Below are positions 14,941 to 25,500 of a DNA stretch of 64,000 nt, piece after piece; positions within the stretch are counted from its first letter, which is position 1; every line of letters begins with the position of its first letter. The stretch is from Hirudo medicinalis. Its lineage: Eukaryota; Annelida; Clitellata; Hirudinida; Hirudinidae. The translations under genes and the position numbers were made by a program. A model generated the notes under the pieces. The model ran no database searches, was not told the DNA's origin, and worked only from the letters and a program-made list of their open reading frames with translations. The stretch spans positions 247,116 to 311,115 of the forward strand of contig MPNW01000009.1 of the NCBI GenBank assembly GCA_011800805.1, read 5' to 3'.

Positions 14941-16272
14941 AGGCGCTGAACGTACGGCCGCCTCTGTTTTTCTCTCGCTGTTCCTAGAGTTTTTCCTAGG
15001 TTGTTGTGTCATTTCCGGCTGTAATCAAACCATAGGATATATAATTTCTGAGTTAGATTACTCCTAACTAACAACAAAATAGTTTTATCAATAGTTTCGC
15101 ATTTTGCTGGTCTGTTTTCATTTTGTTGTCTGTTATGAGTACTGCTCGACGTGGACCAATAGCATATGATATGCTAATGAGTTTGAATTTGAATTTGTCC
15201 GTGAAGCCCGATCGTTTATATAATCACTCCGAAGAGCTGGAGGCCGCAAGGATTTTCGCTTTTGTCACTATCGTGGAAGAAGATCTGGAAGTCGAGATGA
15301 CTTCTCTGATTATCATCTTCTTCTTTGATCGTCGTCATTCATGAGCCCATTACCTATCTATAAGGCAATAATTACCAGACAATGGTCAAGCCTGGACATC
15401 CCCTTGCTCCTCAACATCATTGAATCGTAATTTTCTGTCGACATTGATAATGTCGATGTTGATGTCTCTGCTTCCCTCCATGAAGATTAGTATGCATCTG
15501 CTTGCGTATTACCGATCCACGGTTCGATCGCGAATGCCGTGACGCGAAGCGGGTAGCAAAGTATGGGTCATCTAAATCATCATAACCTCCTTCCTGAACA
15601 TCAGCTCGCCTATCGTCAACGTCATTCCACCGAAACTGCTATTCCACGAGTGTCGCGGATCTTCTAAGCGCCGCTAAGTCAGATGTCGCTTGTTCTCGAC
15701 TTATTTGCAGCTTTTGATATTGTCGATCATGACATTTTTCTAGGACGACTAGAAACGTCGTTCGGCTTCATTGGTTGTGCCCTTGCATGGTTTCGGCCGC
15801 ACCTAGCCGATCGTGCCTTCTCAGTCGGTTGTGGTGAACTAGCATCGTCCTCTACCTCTATAACATGCGGACTACCCCAACGCTCCGTCATTCGGGCACA
15901 TGGACTCCAATGCCATATTTATGCTGATGACACACAGGTCACTGTCAGCCAGATCAAACTGAATGCTTTTCTATCAGGATTTCGAACTGCGTGGACGCCA
16001 TTAGTGACTGGATGCTCAGCAATCGTCACCAATTAAACTTCGGTCGTCATCTGCTCCGACCTGATCCAACTAGTACAATCTGTCCGCAACCTTGGGATCT
16101 GACTGGATCAGACTGTTCCATGACCACTCACATCAACAAAACAACTCGTTTCTGCTATGCATCTCTCAGGGAAATTCGTAGCATCGCTCCACTCTCATTT
16201 GAGCTTCGCAGCCGCTAAATTCATAAATAACAAAAGAAAACATGAACTCTGTATCGTTATCGTGATCGTCAT
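14941..16272 (+). mobile_element. Second LINE, inserted in the CR1 LINE
   Basis: A plus-strand element of about 1.3 kb. The clearest part is 15683-16036: LVLDLFAAFDIVDHDIFLGR, ALAWFRPHLADR, ITCGLPQRSV and HIYADDTQVTV, equivalent to the RT motifs LLDLSAAFDTVDH, GVPQGSV and YADD, with the section between GVPQGSV and YADD deleted. Upstream (15123-15344) is an open stretch of unclear nature. Base composition is more GC-rich than the surroundings, suggesting a more recent arrival than the host LINE. Ends are inferred from the break in the CR1 reading. Confidence 0.65.
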
Positions 16273-16600
16273 CCTTTTCAAATGTGGATTCCAAGCTTGG
16301 ATGCAATGCTCTAGATATGGTCTCACCAATACTTTATAAACTCTCAGAATTACATCTTTATCTCTACTTATTACTGTTCTCCTTATCATTCCAAGTACTT
16401 AATTTGCTTTTCCATTTTTATGTATTATAGCACCCAAATCTCTTTCGTGATCAGACATTTTCAAAAAGCTTCCTCCAAATTCATATACCACTTTTATATG
16501 GTGGAGCATTTGTCTACATTGAAAATCATCTTCCAATCTTTTGCCCATTTTAATAACCTTTTAATAATATTTTAATAAGGTCTTCCTGAAATGTATCCAC
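16273..16600 (-). mobile_element. CR1-type LINE fragment, proximal part
   Basis: Minus-strand reading gives KMGKRLEDDFQCRQMLHH, KMSDHERDLGAI, then MIRRTVISRDKDVILRVYK and VRPYLEHCIQAWNPHLKR. This is the typical CR1 sequence after the RT palm. The reading breaks at HLKR (about 16273) and resumes at VLEGVQ (14940). Confidence 0.8.
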
Positions 16601-16661
16601 GTATTCTTTTCTGCAGACTCTCCTAGCTATTTTGATGTCGCAAGCAAACATATTTTAGACA

Positions 16662-16745
16662 AAAATTAATTAATAATAGTCCATAATTAATTAATGGTCC
16701 ATTTAATTAATTGATAACAGTCCATAATTAATTAATGGTCCATCA
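16662..16745. repeat. Tandem copies of TAATTAATTAATGGTCCAT-like unit
   Basis: Units built on GTCCATAATTAATTAATG are repeated at 16676-16697 and 16720-16742, with a variant between them. It is a small local duplication within transposon-derived sequence. Confidence 0.6.
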
Positions 16746-16862
16746 CCCAAATCACTTATGTGTACGCAGAACAACACTGGACCAGCAATGACCCATGTGT
16801 GGCGCCGCTTATATTAGCGCAGGTTGCCATTCTGAGTAAATTCCTCCCATTCCTACCTTTTG

Positions 16863-17690
16863 TCTCTTATTTATTTATTTGATTAAAGTCCGTTGCATAA
16901 CTAAGATGATTTGGACTTGTCAGTTAGTGTTAGGTATTGTAATGAAATAATAAGTATTAGAGTAATAATAGTTGTAGGAGGTTAAATTATATAAATAATA
17001 AAATCATTAATAATATTAGATAGAGTAACTATTTAAAATAAATTAATCCGAATTTTGCAAATCCACCTGAAAATGAGGTCCACACTTGCTGGGTTGCTGA
17101 GCATGGAACTCATCTCAGATAGATTTGTTCGGGTTCTTATTTCTTCCCTCAGGACTGACTGGGCCGGACATTCCATGAGGAAATGCCGGACATTTTCATC
17201 CTCCTGAGGGCATACCTGGCNTCTCAGATAGATTTGTTCGGGTTCTTATTTCTTCCCTCAGGACTGACTGGGCCGGACATTCCATGAGGAAATGCCGGAC
17301 ATTTTCATCCTCCTGAGGGCATACCTGGCATTTTCCGTCTGGATGACGCTTCAAGAGAAACAGGTGTTGATTCAGAGCACATTTTCCAATACGGAGTTTG
17401 GAGATTAAAATCTCCTTCCTCCTTGAGGCACATTGGAACTTGCTCTTAGTCGACACGAGTTTCTCTTTAGTCTTGTAGTGTTGGCTTCGTGGGTCAGAGA
17501 CCCATCTGGTTTGCCACTGTTGGATGATGTTGTGACCCACGGCTCTTTTTACATCCTTGATAGACGCTGGTATCCAGCGGTCTATCAGTTCCCTGGTAGT
17601 GGCGGCACCTTTTGTCTCCTAACTCTCAACACTTATATAATGGTAAAAGGCAGGCTTTAAGCTAGGCAGTAGCAGACTGGTGCGCCCCTT
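16863..17690 (-). mobile_element. LINE 3' part with zinc-knuckle-like C-terminus and SINE-like tail
   Basis: Minus-strand ORF at 17540-17196 encodes SKLRIGKCALNQHLFLLKR then CQVCPQEDENVRHFLMECP. This is the RNase H/C-terminal region with C..C...H...C seen at the end of many Jockey and R1-type LINE ORF2 proteins. Its 3' end (16922-16863 on the minus strand) reads AAGTCCAAATCATCTTAG then TTATGCAACGGACTTTAATC and AAATAAATAAATA, the same tail as the SINE at 18.2 kb. The ORF is disturbed by a 108-base duplication around an N (17113-17329), which is probably artificial. Confidence 0.8.
17113..17329. repeat. Perfect 108-base duplication around one N
   Basis: Bases 17113-17220 and 17222-17329 read identically and are separated by a single N at 17221. 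Two identical copies meeting at an N is the signature of two contigs joined without merging their overlap. In the minus strand the LINE ORF reads through only one copy sensibly. Confidence 0.92.
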
Positions 17691-17864
17691 CTTATGAAAC
17701 ATGCTTAAAATAGTATTTCAAGTAATAACCAAAAATTTCCTCTTAATAACCTATCAATGTCTTAATAATCATTCAATGCCTGTCACATTGAATAGCAATT
17801 ACATCGTCCTCGTCTTAATATAACCGTCGGTAATACCGTTCGATATTATCGATATCCATGAAAG

Positions 17865-18279
17865 TGTTGGTAGCCGAGTGGTTAAGGCTTTCGCTTTGGT
17901 GCGGCTCCGTTAAAGAGTTCAAAATCCTAGCCGCCCGCAAGAGTATCACTGACTAACTAATGAAAATAGCATCATTTTGGTATTTAGTTTTGTATAAGTA
18001 ACGCAGAAATAGAAGCCTTGAGTTTATTTTCATGAACTTGGAACCTGTTGTAACTCGCAGTTCTGGACAGGGGCGAATCTAGAACACTTTGGCGGGGGCC
18101 AATTCGAAGGGGGCTAATTTCAAAGGTAGCAATGCTTATTAAATTTGAGTGACTGCTAACTTCACCTAGCTTAAAGACTAGCCTTTTACCATTACATAAG
18201 TGTCTGCGGACGAAATACAAGTTCAAGAAGTCCAAATCATCTTAGTCATGCAACGGACTTTAATCAAATAAATAAATAG
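17865..18279 (+). mobile_element. tRNA-derived SINE, full-length
   Basis: The head (17869-17945) resembles a tRNA-Leu/Ser type sequence: TTGGTAGCCGAGTGGTTAAG as A box, and GAGTTCAAAATCC as a degenerate B box. A body of unrelated sequence follows, then the tail from 18221: AAGTCCAAATCATCTTAG, TCATGCAACGGACTTTAATC, AAATAAATAAATA. The tail matches the LINE end at 16863-16922. Start and end are approximate; no clear flanking duplication was found. Confidence 0.8.
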
Positions 18280-18592
18280 AATAGAAGTTCTCTCAACCTG
18301 TTTGTCAGCCAGTGTAACAGTTTGCTTTCAATTCCACATGCGCCGAGCTTCTACAGAAACGTTTTCAAAATATTTATGTGATTAAATAAATTTTATGGTA
18401 CATTAAATTTAGTTATTTAATTCTAATTCTTAAGAATATATTTAAATTAATTAGATTTAGAATAATTTTATATTGATATAAAACAAATAAAACATATTGA
18501 TTTGTTATTCAACTCTTAAAATAATTATTTTCGATGCACACTTAAAAACTTGCAAACGATTCTTTATTATCGTTAAAAATCGTTGAGTGTGG

Positions 18593-21500
18593 ATGAGGAT
18601 TCTCATGGCGCTGCTTATCAGGCGAGCTCTTTTTGATGCCAGTCATGGTTATCTAGCCGTCACAAATTACACATTTGTCAGGTATAGGAAAAGTGATACC
18701 AGACGTTCACTTGATGAAAGTTAGTGTTAGTGAATCTCGATTGAAACTATTTTTTTAACATTTGCCGTTTTATCAATAACACTGTCTTAGGTAGTTTAAA
18801 AGTGGTTATCGTAAATACTGATAATAACTTCGTTTATAAATGTTAATTAATTATTCAGAAATATACAATTCCTAAATCCCCTTATACTTTACCTTGTAAT
18901 AAATTTTTAACAAAAATAAAATCAGATAAGTAATTTTTGATAAAATCTACAGAAATTAAATTGTCTATCAATACCAAACTTTATGGGTGCCAACTGAGAA
19001 AACAAATCAAAATTATGCATAGTAATATTACTGCCATATTATTATCAGCATTACTGCTATATATTAATGTTGATACATAACTTTTTAATAATATCTTCTA
19101 CATTTTGGTATAGTAAGTATGTTGTAAGTTATAGCCTTGAAGATCTTCTTTAATTTATTTAAATCAATTTCTTATGAAGAGGAGTATTGCTTTTATCATA
19201 AGGATGTCTCTTTACATGTCTCTTAAATGACTTTTGTCTGTCAATCTGATGTTATCAGATTGTGGTAATATTATTTTCAAAGTAAAATTTAAAGATGCTC
19301 TTATTTAAAGTATGGTATGAGCTATGTTTTGCATCAGTTGGCTGTTAGTTGTATTCCTAGGTAAGATGATGTAACATTGGTCTTGCTTGGACTGCCATAA
19401 GAATCTTTTTTTTTATTTATTTGATTAAAGTCCGTTGCATAGACCATAAGAATCCTAGGGAAGTTGTTTTATAAATGGTTGTTAAGCTCTCCATAAGGAT
19501 TGAGGAAACATATCCTTTATTAGATTATTATTATAGTAAATGTTTGTCTCTTGTTTATGTATTACAGTTCAAAAAGAAAGAAAGAACCAAGCACAAAGGA
19601 GTGTTTTATTCATTCATAAATCTTCAAAGGATAGCCTCCTAAGATATTGTCATAATTATGGTGACATTGGAAGTGTCCACTTCTTCAAAAAGATTGACAA
19701 TGTAAAAATGTAGTTTATGCCTTAAAATAAATAACATTAATAATAGTAATAATAATAATAATAATAATTAAATGTCTTAAACAAATCATTACTGTGACAA
19801 ACTAATCATTACTGTGTTTTACAGCAATGTGCATTGATAGAGTTCAGTCACATATCAGGTGCTCAAAGATTAATCAACAATACCAAACATTTCCCAAATT
19901 CAAAGAGGATTCCATTGGGCAGCCATTGCTTGCATTTCTCCTCTAATTCTCGTAATCAGCACCTCAGGCAAAGGAATATTTCAAAATTTGAAATTAACAA
20001 TTCTGTACCCAATGACCTCACTGACATTGAGCTCTTGAGCTGTTCATCGGTTTACCTTTTTGCTCTATTCCTTAAATTAATTACAATTATCTAACATTGT
20101 ACTGAAAAATCTGTTTAAGGTTGATTCCCAGATGGAATTATTGCAGAAGAAGCAGTCGCTTTCGGAATTGGATATAAGGCTGAGGTACTTCATTGCAAAT
20201 GAAGTTGAATGTTTATTTAGAAAGATATTCCCACAATCAGAATCATTCTTATTTGGTTCCTCTGTCACTGGACTCGGCAGATGCAATGGTGATGTCGATA
20301 TAATTCTTGATATTGAACAGAACAATCCTGTGAGTTTTTGCATGTTGTTGTAATAACTCTTGTAAGGCTAATAACTTACAAAATTAAGCTAAAATTTTCT
20401 TAAACTTATAATGCAGTGATATTTTGTCAGGACCTAATGGAAGCTAATACTGATCATAATAGAGCATATTTCTGCTCCAAGATCAGGCCAATGTCTGAAA
20501 GACATTTTAGTCAAGATCTTTTGGCAAGCTTTGGCAGTTTAATGAAGAATTTTATGCCTCAGTTTGTAAATGTCAATTCTGTGTTAAGAGCCAGAATTCC
20601 AATTGTCAAATTCAAGCACTCACTGGCTGATATTGAAGGAGACTTATGTGCTGGCAACATGTGGGTTTGCCAGTTCATTTTTGCCGTGTTTTTTCATTTC
20701 CACATTGCATAGTAACAACTTGTACATATTGATATCGACAAATCTATTAGCAACTGCTGGAGGCTAATAGTCAACTAGCAGGACATCTGAAAATATAAAG
20801 CCCTTGCCTTGTTAAACATCTTCATTCTCTGAATCTTTTCTTGAGGTCATAAAGTTGTTTCATATGTTTAGATCTTTTGCATAATTCATAAATGCCAATT
20901 ATTCTTTAAAAAATCCTCAAAACCAAAGGATATCATTGATTAAAAATCACAATTTTTTGCATTGTTCATGAATGACGAGTATTAAATAGTTTCATGACAA
21001 CTCTACCTAAATTATAAACATTTTTAAAATTAATTTTATATTCTCTCCAGGGAAGCTAAGGAAATGGCCAGAATTCTTTTCCAACTTTTCCAACAGCATG
21101 ACTCCATACTCCCACTTATCTTTGTCATCAGGCAATGGGCAAAGTGCTGTGAACTCACAAAAGGTGGTCCTACTCAACACATCAGCAATTTTATGCTGAC
21201 ATTGCTTGTGATCTTCTACCTTCAAAATCACCCCCTATTTCTTCTTCCAGCAATCAAGAACTTGCATAAGTGTTGGTATTGAACAATAATATGAATGGGT
21301 GTTTTAGAACAATTACATTGGATTGTTATGATTCAAAGTCATGTAATTAGAATTTTGAAACTGACATATTTTTTTTTAGCTCAAAATAAACTGGAGACTC
21401 TTAAACCAATCAATAAAGGTAAAATTGAATTAGTCAATGGTAAATATGTTAAGTGATTGATAACTATTTTGGATGTAACTTTTAGAAGATCTTTTGTTGG

Positions 21501-21856
21501 GATTCTTCAAGTTTTACACAGAAATGGATTTCACCAACAAAGGCATTTCAGTTTATGAGGGAACATTCATTCCCAAGTCTGATAAGACATCCAATGGGTT
21601 TCTGGATCCTCTTTACTTGGAGAACCCGATTGAGAGACATCTGAATGCAGCAAAAATTGTTTTAGAACCTTACTTAGCTAAATTCCAGAAGTCATGTGAA
21701 GAGTCTTATGACATTCTCTCCAATTCTCCTGGGCCATCCCCCACAACACCCTGGGGTCTTCTCAGGATTTTAACCACACATGATGTGCAAACTGATGATG
21801 AAAGCAAATTTTTCCAAGAAAGTGCAACACCGACAAATGAAGAGATATCACTTTGA
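18593..21856 (+). CDS. Mitochondrial poly(A) polymerase (mtPAP-like)
   Basis: A non-canonical poly(A) polymerase that adds A tails to mitochondrial transcripts. Eight exons close in phase to 518 residues: 18593-18719, 19568-19701, 19825-20049, 20120-20329, 20431-20660, 21051-21271, 21380-21418, 21486-21856. The N-terminus (MRILMALLIRRALFDASHG) is basic and hydrophobic like a mitochondrial signal. The RL-like domain follows (SVLFIHKSSKDSLLRY, then NYGDIGSVHFF). The nucleotidyltransferase core has FGSSVTGLGRCNGDVDIIL with both metal-binding Asp, and a third Asp in ADIEGDL. The central and PAP-associated parts (LPLIFVIRQWAKCCELTK; LLGFFKFYTEMDF; DPLYLENPIE) and the final PWGLL motif match mtPAP. 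The exon 6 donor must be the second GT of AAGTGTTG, since the first gives a stop. The next gene, germ cell-less, starts 645 bases on in the same direction. Confidence 0.92.
19406..19443 (-). mobile_element. 38-base LINE/SINE tail insertion with perfect TSD
   Basis: The insert is the reverse complement of the shared tail (TATGCAACGGACTTTAATC then AAATAAATAAA). It is flanked on both sides by CCATAAGAATC (19395-19405 and 19444-19454). It is a severely 5'-truncated retroinsertion in intron 1 of the mtPAP gene. Confidence 0.92.
19735..19768. repeat. (AAT)n microsatellite
   Basis: A run of AAT/TAA trinucleotides in an intron of the mtPAP gene. It has no other signal. Confidence 0.7.
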
Positions 21857-21864
21857 GGATTTGT

Positions 21865-21870
21865 AATAAA
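21865..21870 (+). terminator. Poly(A) signal of the mtPAP gene
   Basis: AATAAA begins 8 bases after the stop codon, giving a very short 3' UTR. Confidence 0.55.
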
Positions 21871-22500
21871 TTATGTTTAGGCATTTTATACTTTACATGC
21901 AAATATTTTAAAATAATATTTACTAGCAATACCATCAAGAATTTTGTTGAAGTTACATGTTTCAAAAGCTGTTGAGATTGCGAAGGTTGCTATATGCAAA
22001 AACTCGAGGTATTCTGGAGAATTATACGTGACGTTGAAGTAGTCTAGCTACAGACTTGACCAAGGACGTCATCTACGTCATCTAATGACCATTTTGTTTG
22101 CTTTTCTAGGAATAAATCGAACTAATTTGGTTCCTTAGAGATGCACAGCCTCGCAGTAGATGTGCAGGTATCTTCGCGAGTTCGGTGCCGATGCTCAACA
22201 ATGCTGCGTTTCAGCAGTGTTTCGTTAGGTATTATCCAAAGCAAGAAAATTGGTTATAATATATTAAACATTTGATATTGAAATATTTCGGCACCAATTT
22301 ATTGAAATTAAATTTCGACGATTTCGAAAGTTTTTTTAACTGAATTTCAAAATTGATAAGCGCAACGTTCGAAATAATTTAAATCGAGGCTGTTTACAGC
22401 GGACGGTGACATCACCTATTTTGGAATTTAATATTTGAAGACTTGTTAATAACAACAGTTTGTTTCTTAAATTTAAGCAAAATTTAGAAACTTATGCGAG
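21871..22500 (+). promoter_or_regulatory. Upstream region of germ cell-less
   Basis: Intergenic stretch between the mtPAP gene and germ cell-less. It is locally less AT-rich at 22080-22220 than around it. No TATA box or acceptor-like site lies right before the ATG; I can name no specific element. Confidence 0.35.
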
Positions 22501-25500
22501 ATGGGCAATACGATGTTAGAACAAAGAGGCGTTAAAAGAAGCTACCAAGAAATCGATGAAGAAGATGACTCAAAAACTGAAACGAAAAAGTTTTTAACTT
22601 TACTGATATGAACAATATATTGAATTATTAATACTTGTTTACCCTTCTCTTTTCTCAGCTTGCGCTAATAAAGACCTTTTTTTTAAACCTTTGATTATGT
22701 TACGTTCTTATTTCTAGATTGCAGTGCCTTTAAATTTTAACTAATAGTTGTAATAAATGACAAATTTGGTATTATTATTAATATTACACATTATTTATTA
22801 TATATAGTTATATGTTTTTATTAATTGTTGCAAGTGCTTATTGTTCACATTTCATTACCATTGTAGAAGTTTAAATGAAAAATGGAATAAGCTCAGGGCA
22901 CAAACAGTGGAAGTCCGAACTATGGAAGAATTAAAAATTAAAAGTCCAATGAATAAGAAGTAAAAGTGAAATAATAATAATATGAAATCCATGAGGATTT
23001 CTACAACTTGTTACGTTAAGTTAAGAAAGTACTGTTTCAAACGTCCATGAGGAGTGGGAGTAAAGTAGAGTTTGTGAAGAATGGGGTAACAAATCGACCA
23101 AAAGAGAGTAATTTCATTGAAATGGACGATCAAGCACTAATGCTTTACTAAATCATACTTATTATAAAAAAAAAACTTTGAAATTATATATTTTTTTATA
23201 TTTTTATTGAACAAACAACGAATGGCTAACCAATCTTATACTTTAATAATGTCTCAACAAATTACTTGAATTTTCGAAACTGTAATTAATTAAATTAAAG
23301 ATCATCTTAATAATTATAAGTTTTTTTTTAAATTTACAGAAGAAAACTGAAAGCAACTCTTGATTACATGCATAACGATCTCTTCTGCAGAGGAGAAGGG
23401 AGTGATGTTACTCTTTTAGCGTTTGGAAAGTTGTGGAATTTGCACAAAATATGTCTTTCAAGGGTAATTTTATAAATTTGCTGGTAAATTACAATGAAAT
23501 GAATATATGGGGACTGGTATCCGAAAATAAATACAAAATAGTAGACCATCTAAAGAAATATAAACTCAGCAGGGAAAGCCAAATTTGTTAGAGGAAAGTC
23601 CTGTGTAACTAACTTGCTTGAATTCTTTGAAGATGTGATAAGAAGACTTAATCAGGGACAATCAGTGGATCTGATCTACTTAGATTTCGCAAAGGCCATT
23701 GACAAAGGAGGCATGCGGAAAGGTGCTGAAATGGATACAGATATGATTGAAAGATAGGAGGCAAAAATTGAGGATCATGGGAAAGGACTCCATCTGGGTC
23801 GAGGGGGCAAGTGGTGTGCCTCAAGTCAGCGCTTGGTCCCCTTCTGTTCATCATTTACATAAATGACCTGGACATTGGAATTTCTTCAAAATTGGTAAAG
23901 TGTTGTAACTCGCAATTAATCGATTATGCCAAGACAGTAACGGACAACCACTTTATTCATCAAGTATCCACGCTACCTAACACACAACTAGGGCTAGAAC
24001 GAATAAAGGGAAAGTTGCAGCTCCTAGCTCCTAAATTAGCATAGCTAGTTCAGTGCGCATGTCACCCACAACACCTCCCACTCCTAAACGATATAAAATA
24101 CCCACAACATAAAGTTTGCTGACGACACACTGTGCTACAGCATGAATGAAGAAGAGGATGTCCTGGCATTGAAGCATGATTTAAACCTACATTAGTGGTC
24201 AGAAAATGGCATTTAATGTTGACAAATGCGTGACCATTCATATGGGAAAACACAATAAAATGTCTAGCATTAAGTTAAACCTTAAGAGCCTGAGGTCTTC
24301 TGAAGAACTGAGGGATCTAGGGATAACAACCAAAAAAATCAACAAGTCGTCCAGACAACGCACAGAAGCATCAAAAAGGCCAATAGAATATTAGGAATGA
24401 TCAGGAGAACCACAATAACTTGAGAGAAGGATGTTATCTTGAGACTATGCATGCATGCACTTTTTTTGGAAAACCTTATTCTAAGGGGCCATTATACATA
24501 TGTACTTTCTCTCCTAAGAATTTTTTAGACGATGAATTTTCTGCGATCCATAGGGACTTTCCTTGAGTAACGTCAGGCCAACAGGCAACGTTTGGGCCCC
24601 AAACAACATTGAGTCAGATTAAAACTTAAGATCGTTTGAATATCTTTTTTCTTCTGAATAAGTTTTTTTTTGTCTTCACGGTGGCGCAGGGATTTATTTA
24701 CCCCTACATTCCCAAGCAGCAAGAAAATTAAATTCCAACCTTCCTGTCGTTGCATGCTGTGATTTATGTTATGCCCTTTTTAAAAATTGTCCCCGATTCG
24801 TCTATAATTACGTGGAATTAATGCATTTAACAGGTAGATTATTTCAAAAACATGTTCGGAGGCACATGGTCAGAATCGGGAAAAAATTTGATTTCTTTGC
24901 ATTTTTCCGATGAATTAATCACAGAAGAAGGTATTTTGTCCTTCCGCAAATTGATCAACCCAATTTTAATGTATTTTTACCCAATTTACTTATAAATTTA
25001 GTTTTCTATCGAGCAGCATTTGCAAAAACTATGGAGACGCTGTATTGTGACGAAATTGAGATAACTAATATTATGGCACCTCATCTCCTTGCTGCATCCT
25101 CATGGTTTGGGATGGTGCGTGTTTCTCATTAATGAACACAAACAAGTAGGATCACAATTAATTGATAAACTCATTTAAATATAATTCAGGTCGAACTGAT
25201 CAATCTTACAACAACTTTCCTATCCGAAAACCTGACGTAAGTATTTATAATGCTTATTTGATTGCCTCAGAACTGATGAACAATTTTTGGATCAGCATAG
25301 ACAGTGTCATACAGAATTATGCACTCGCTGATAAATACAACTGCCAGTCCTTGAGGGAAAACTGCGTCGAATTTCTGGCTTACAATATATTCGTCAAGCC
25401 CTCTGCTGAAATTTTGAGAGAAATAAGGTTGCTACAAAACTTTTAATAAATGTTTATTTTTTAAGTTAAAAATCTTATATTCTTAAAAATGCACTTCAAA

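Noticed and set aside
25162..25446. Single 94-residue exon in germ cell-less
   Set aside because: The open frame runs through an intron; joining 25236 to 25296 gives the family sequence in the right phase.
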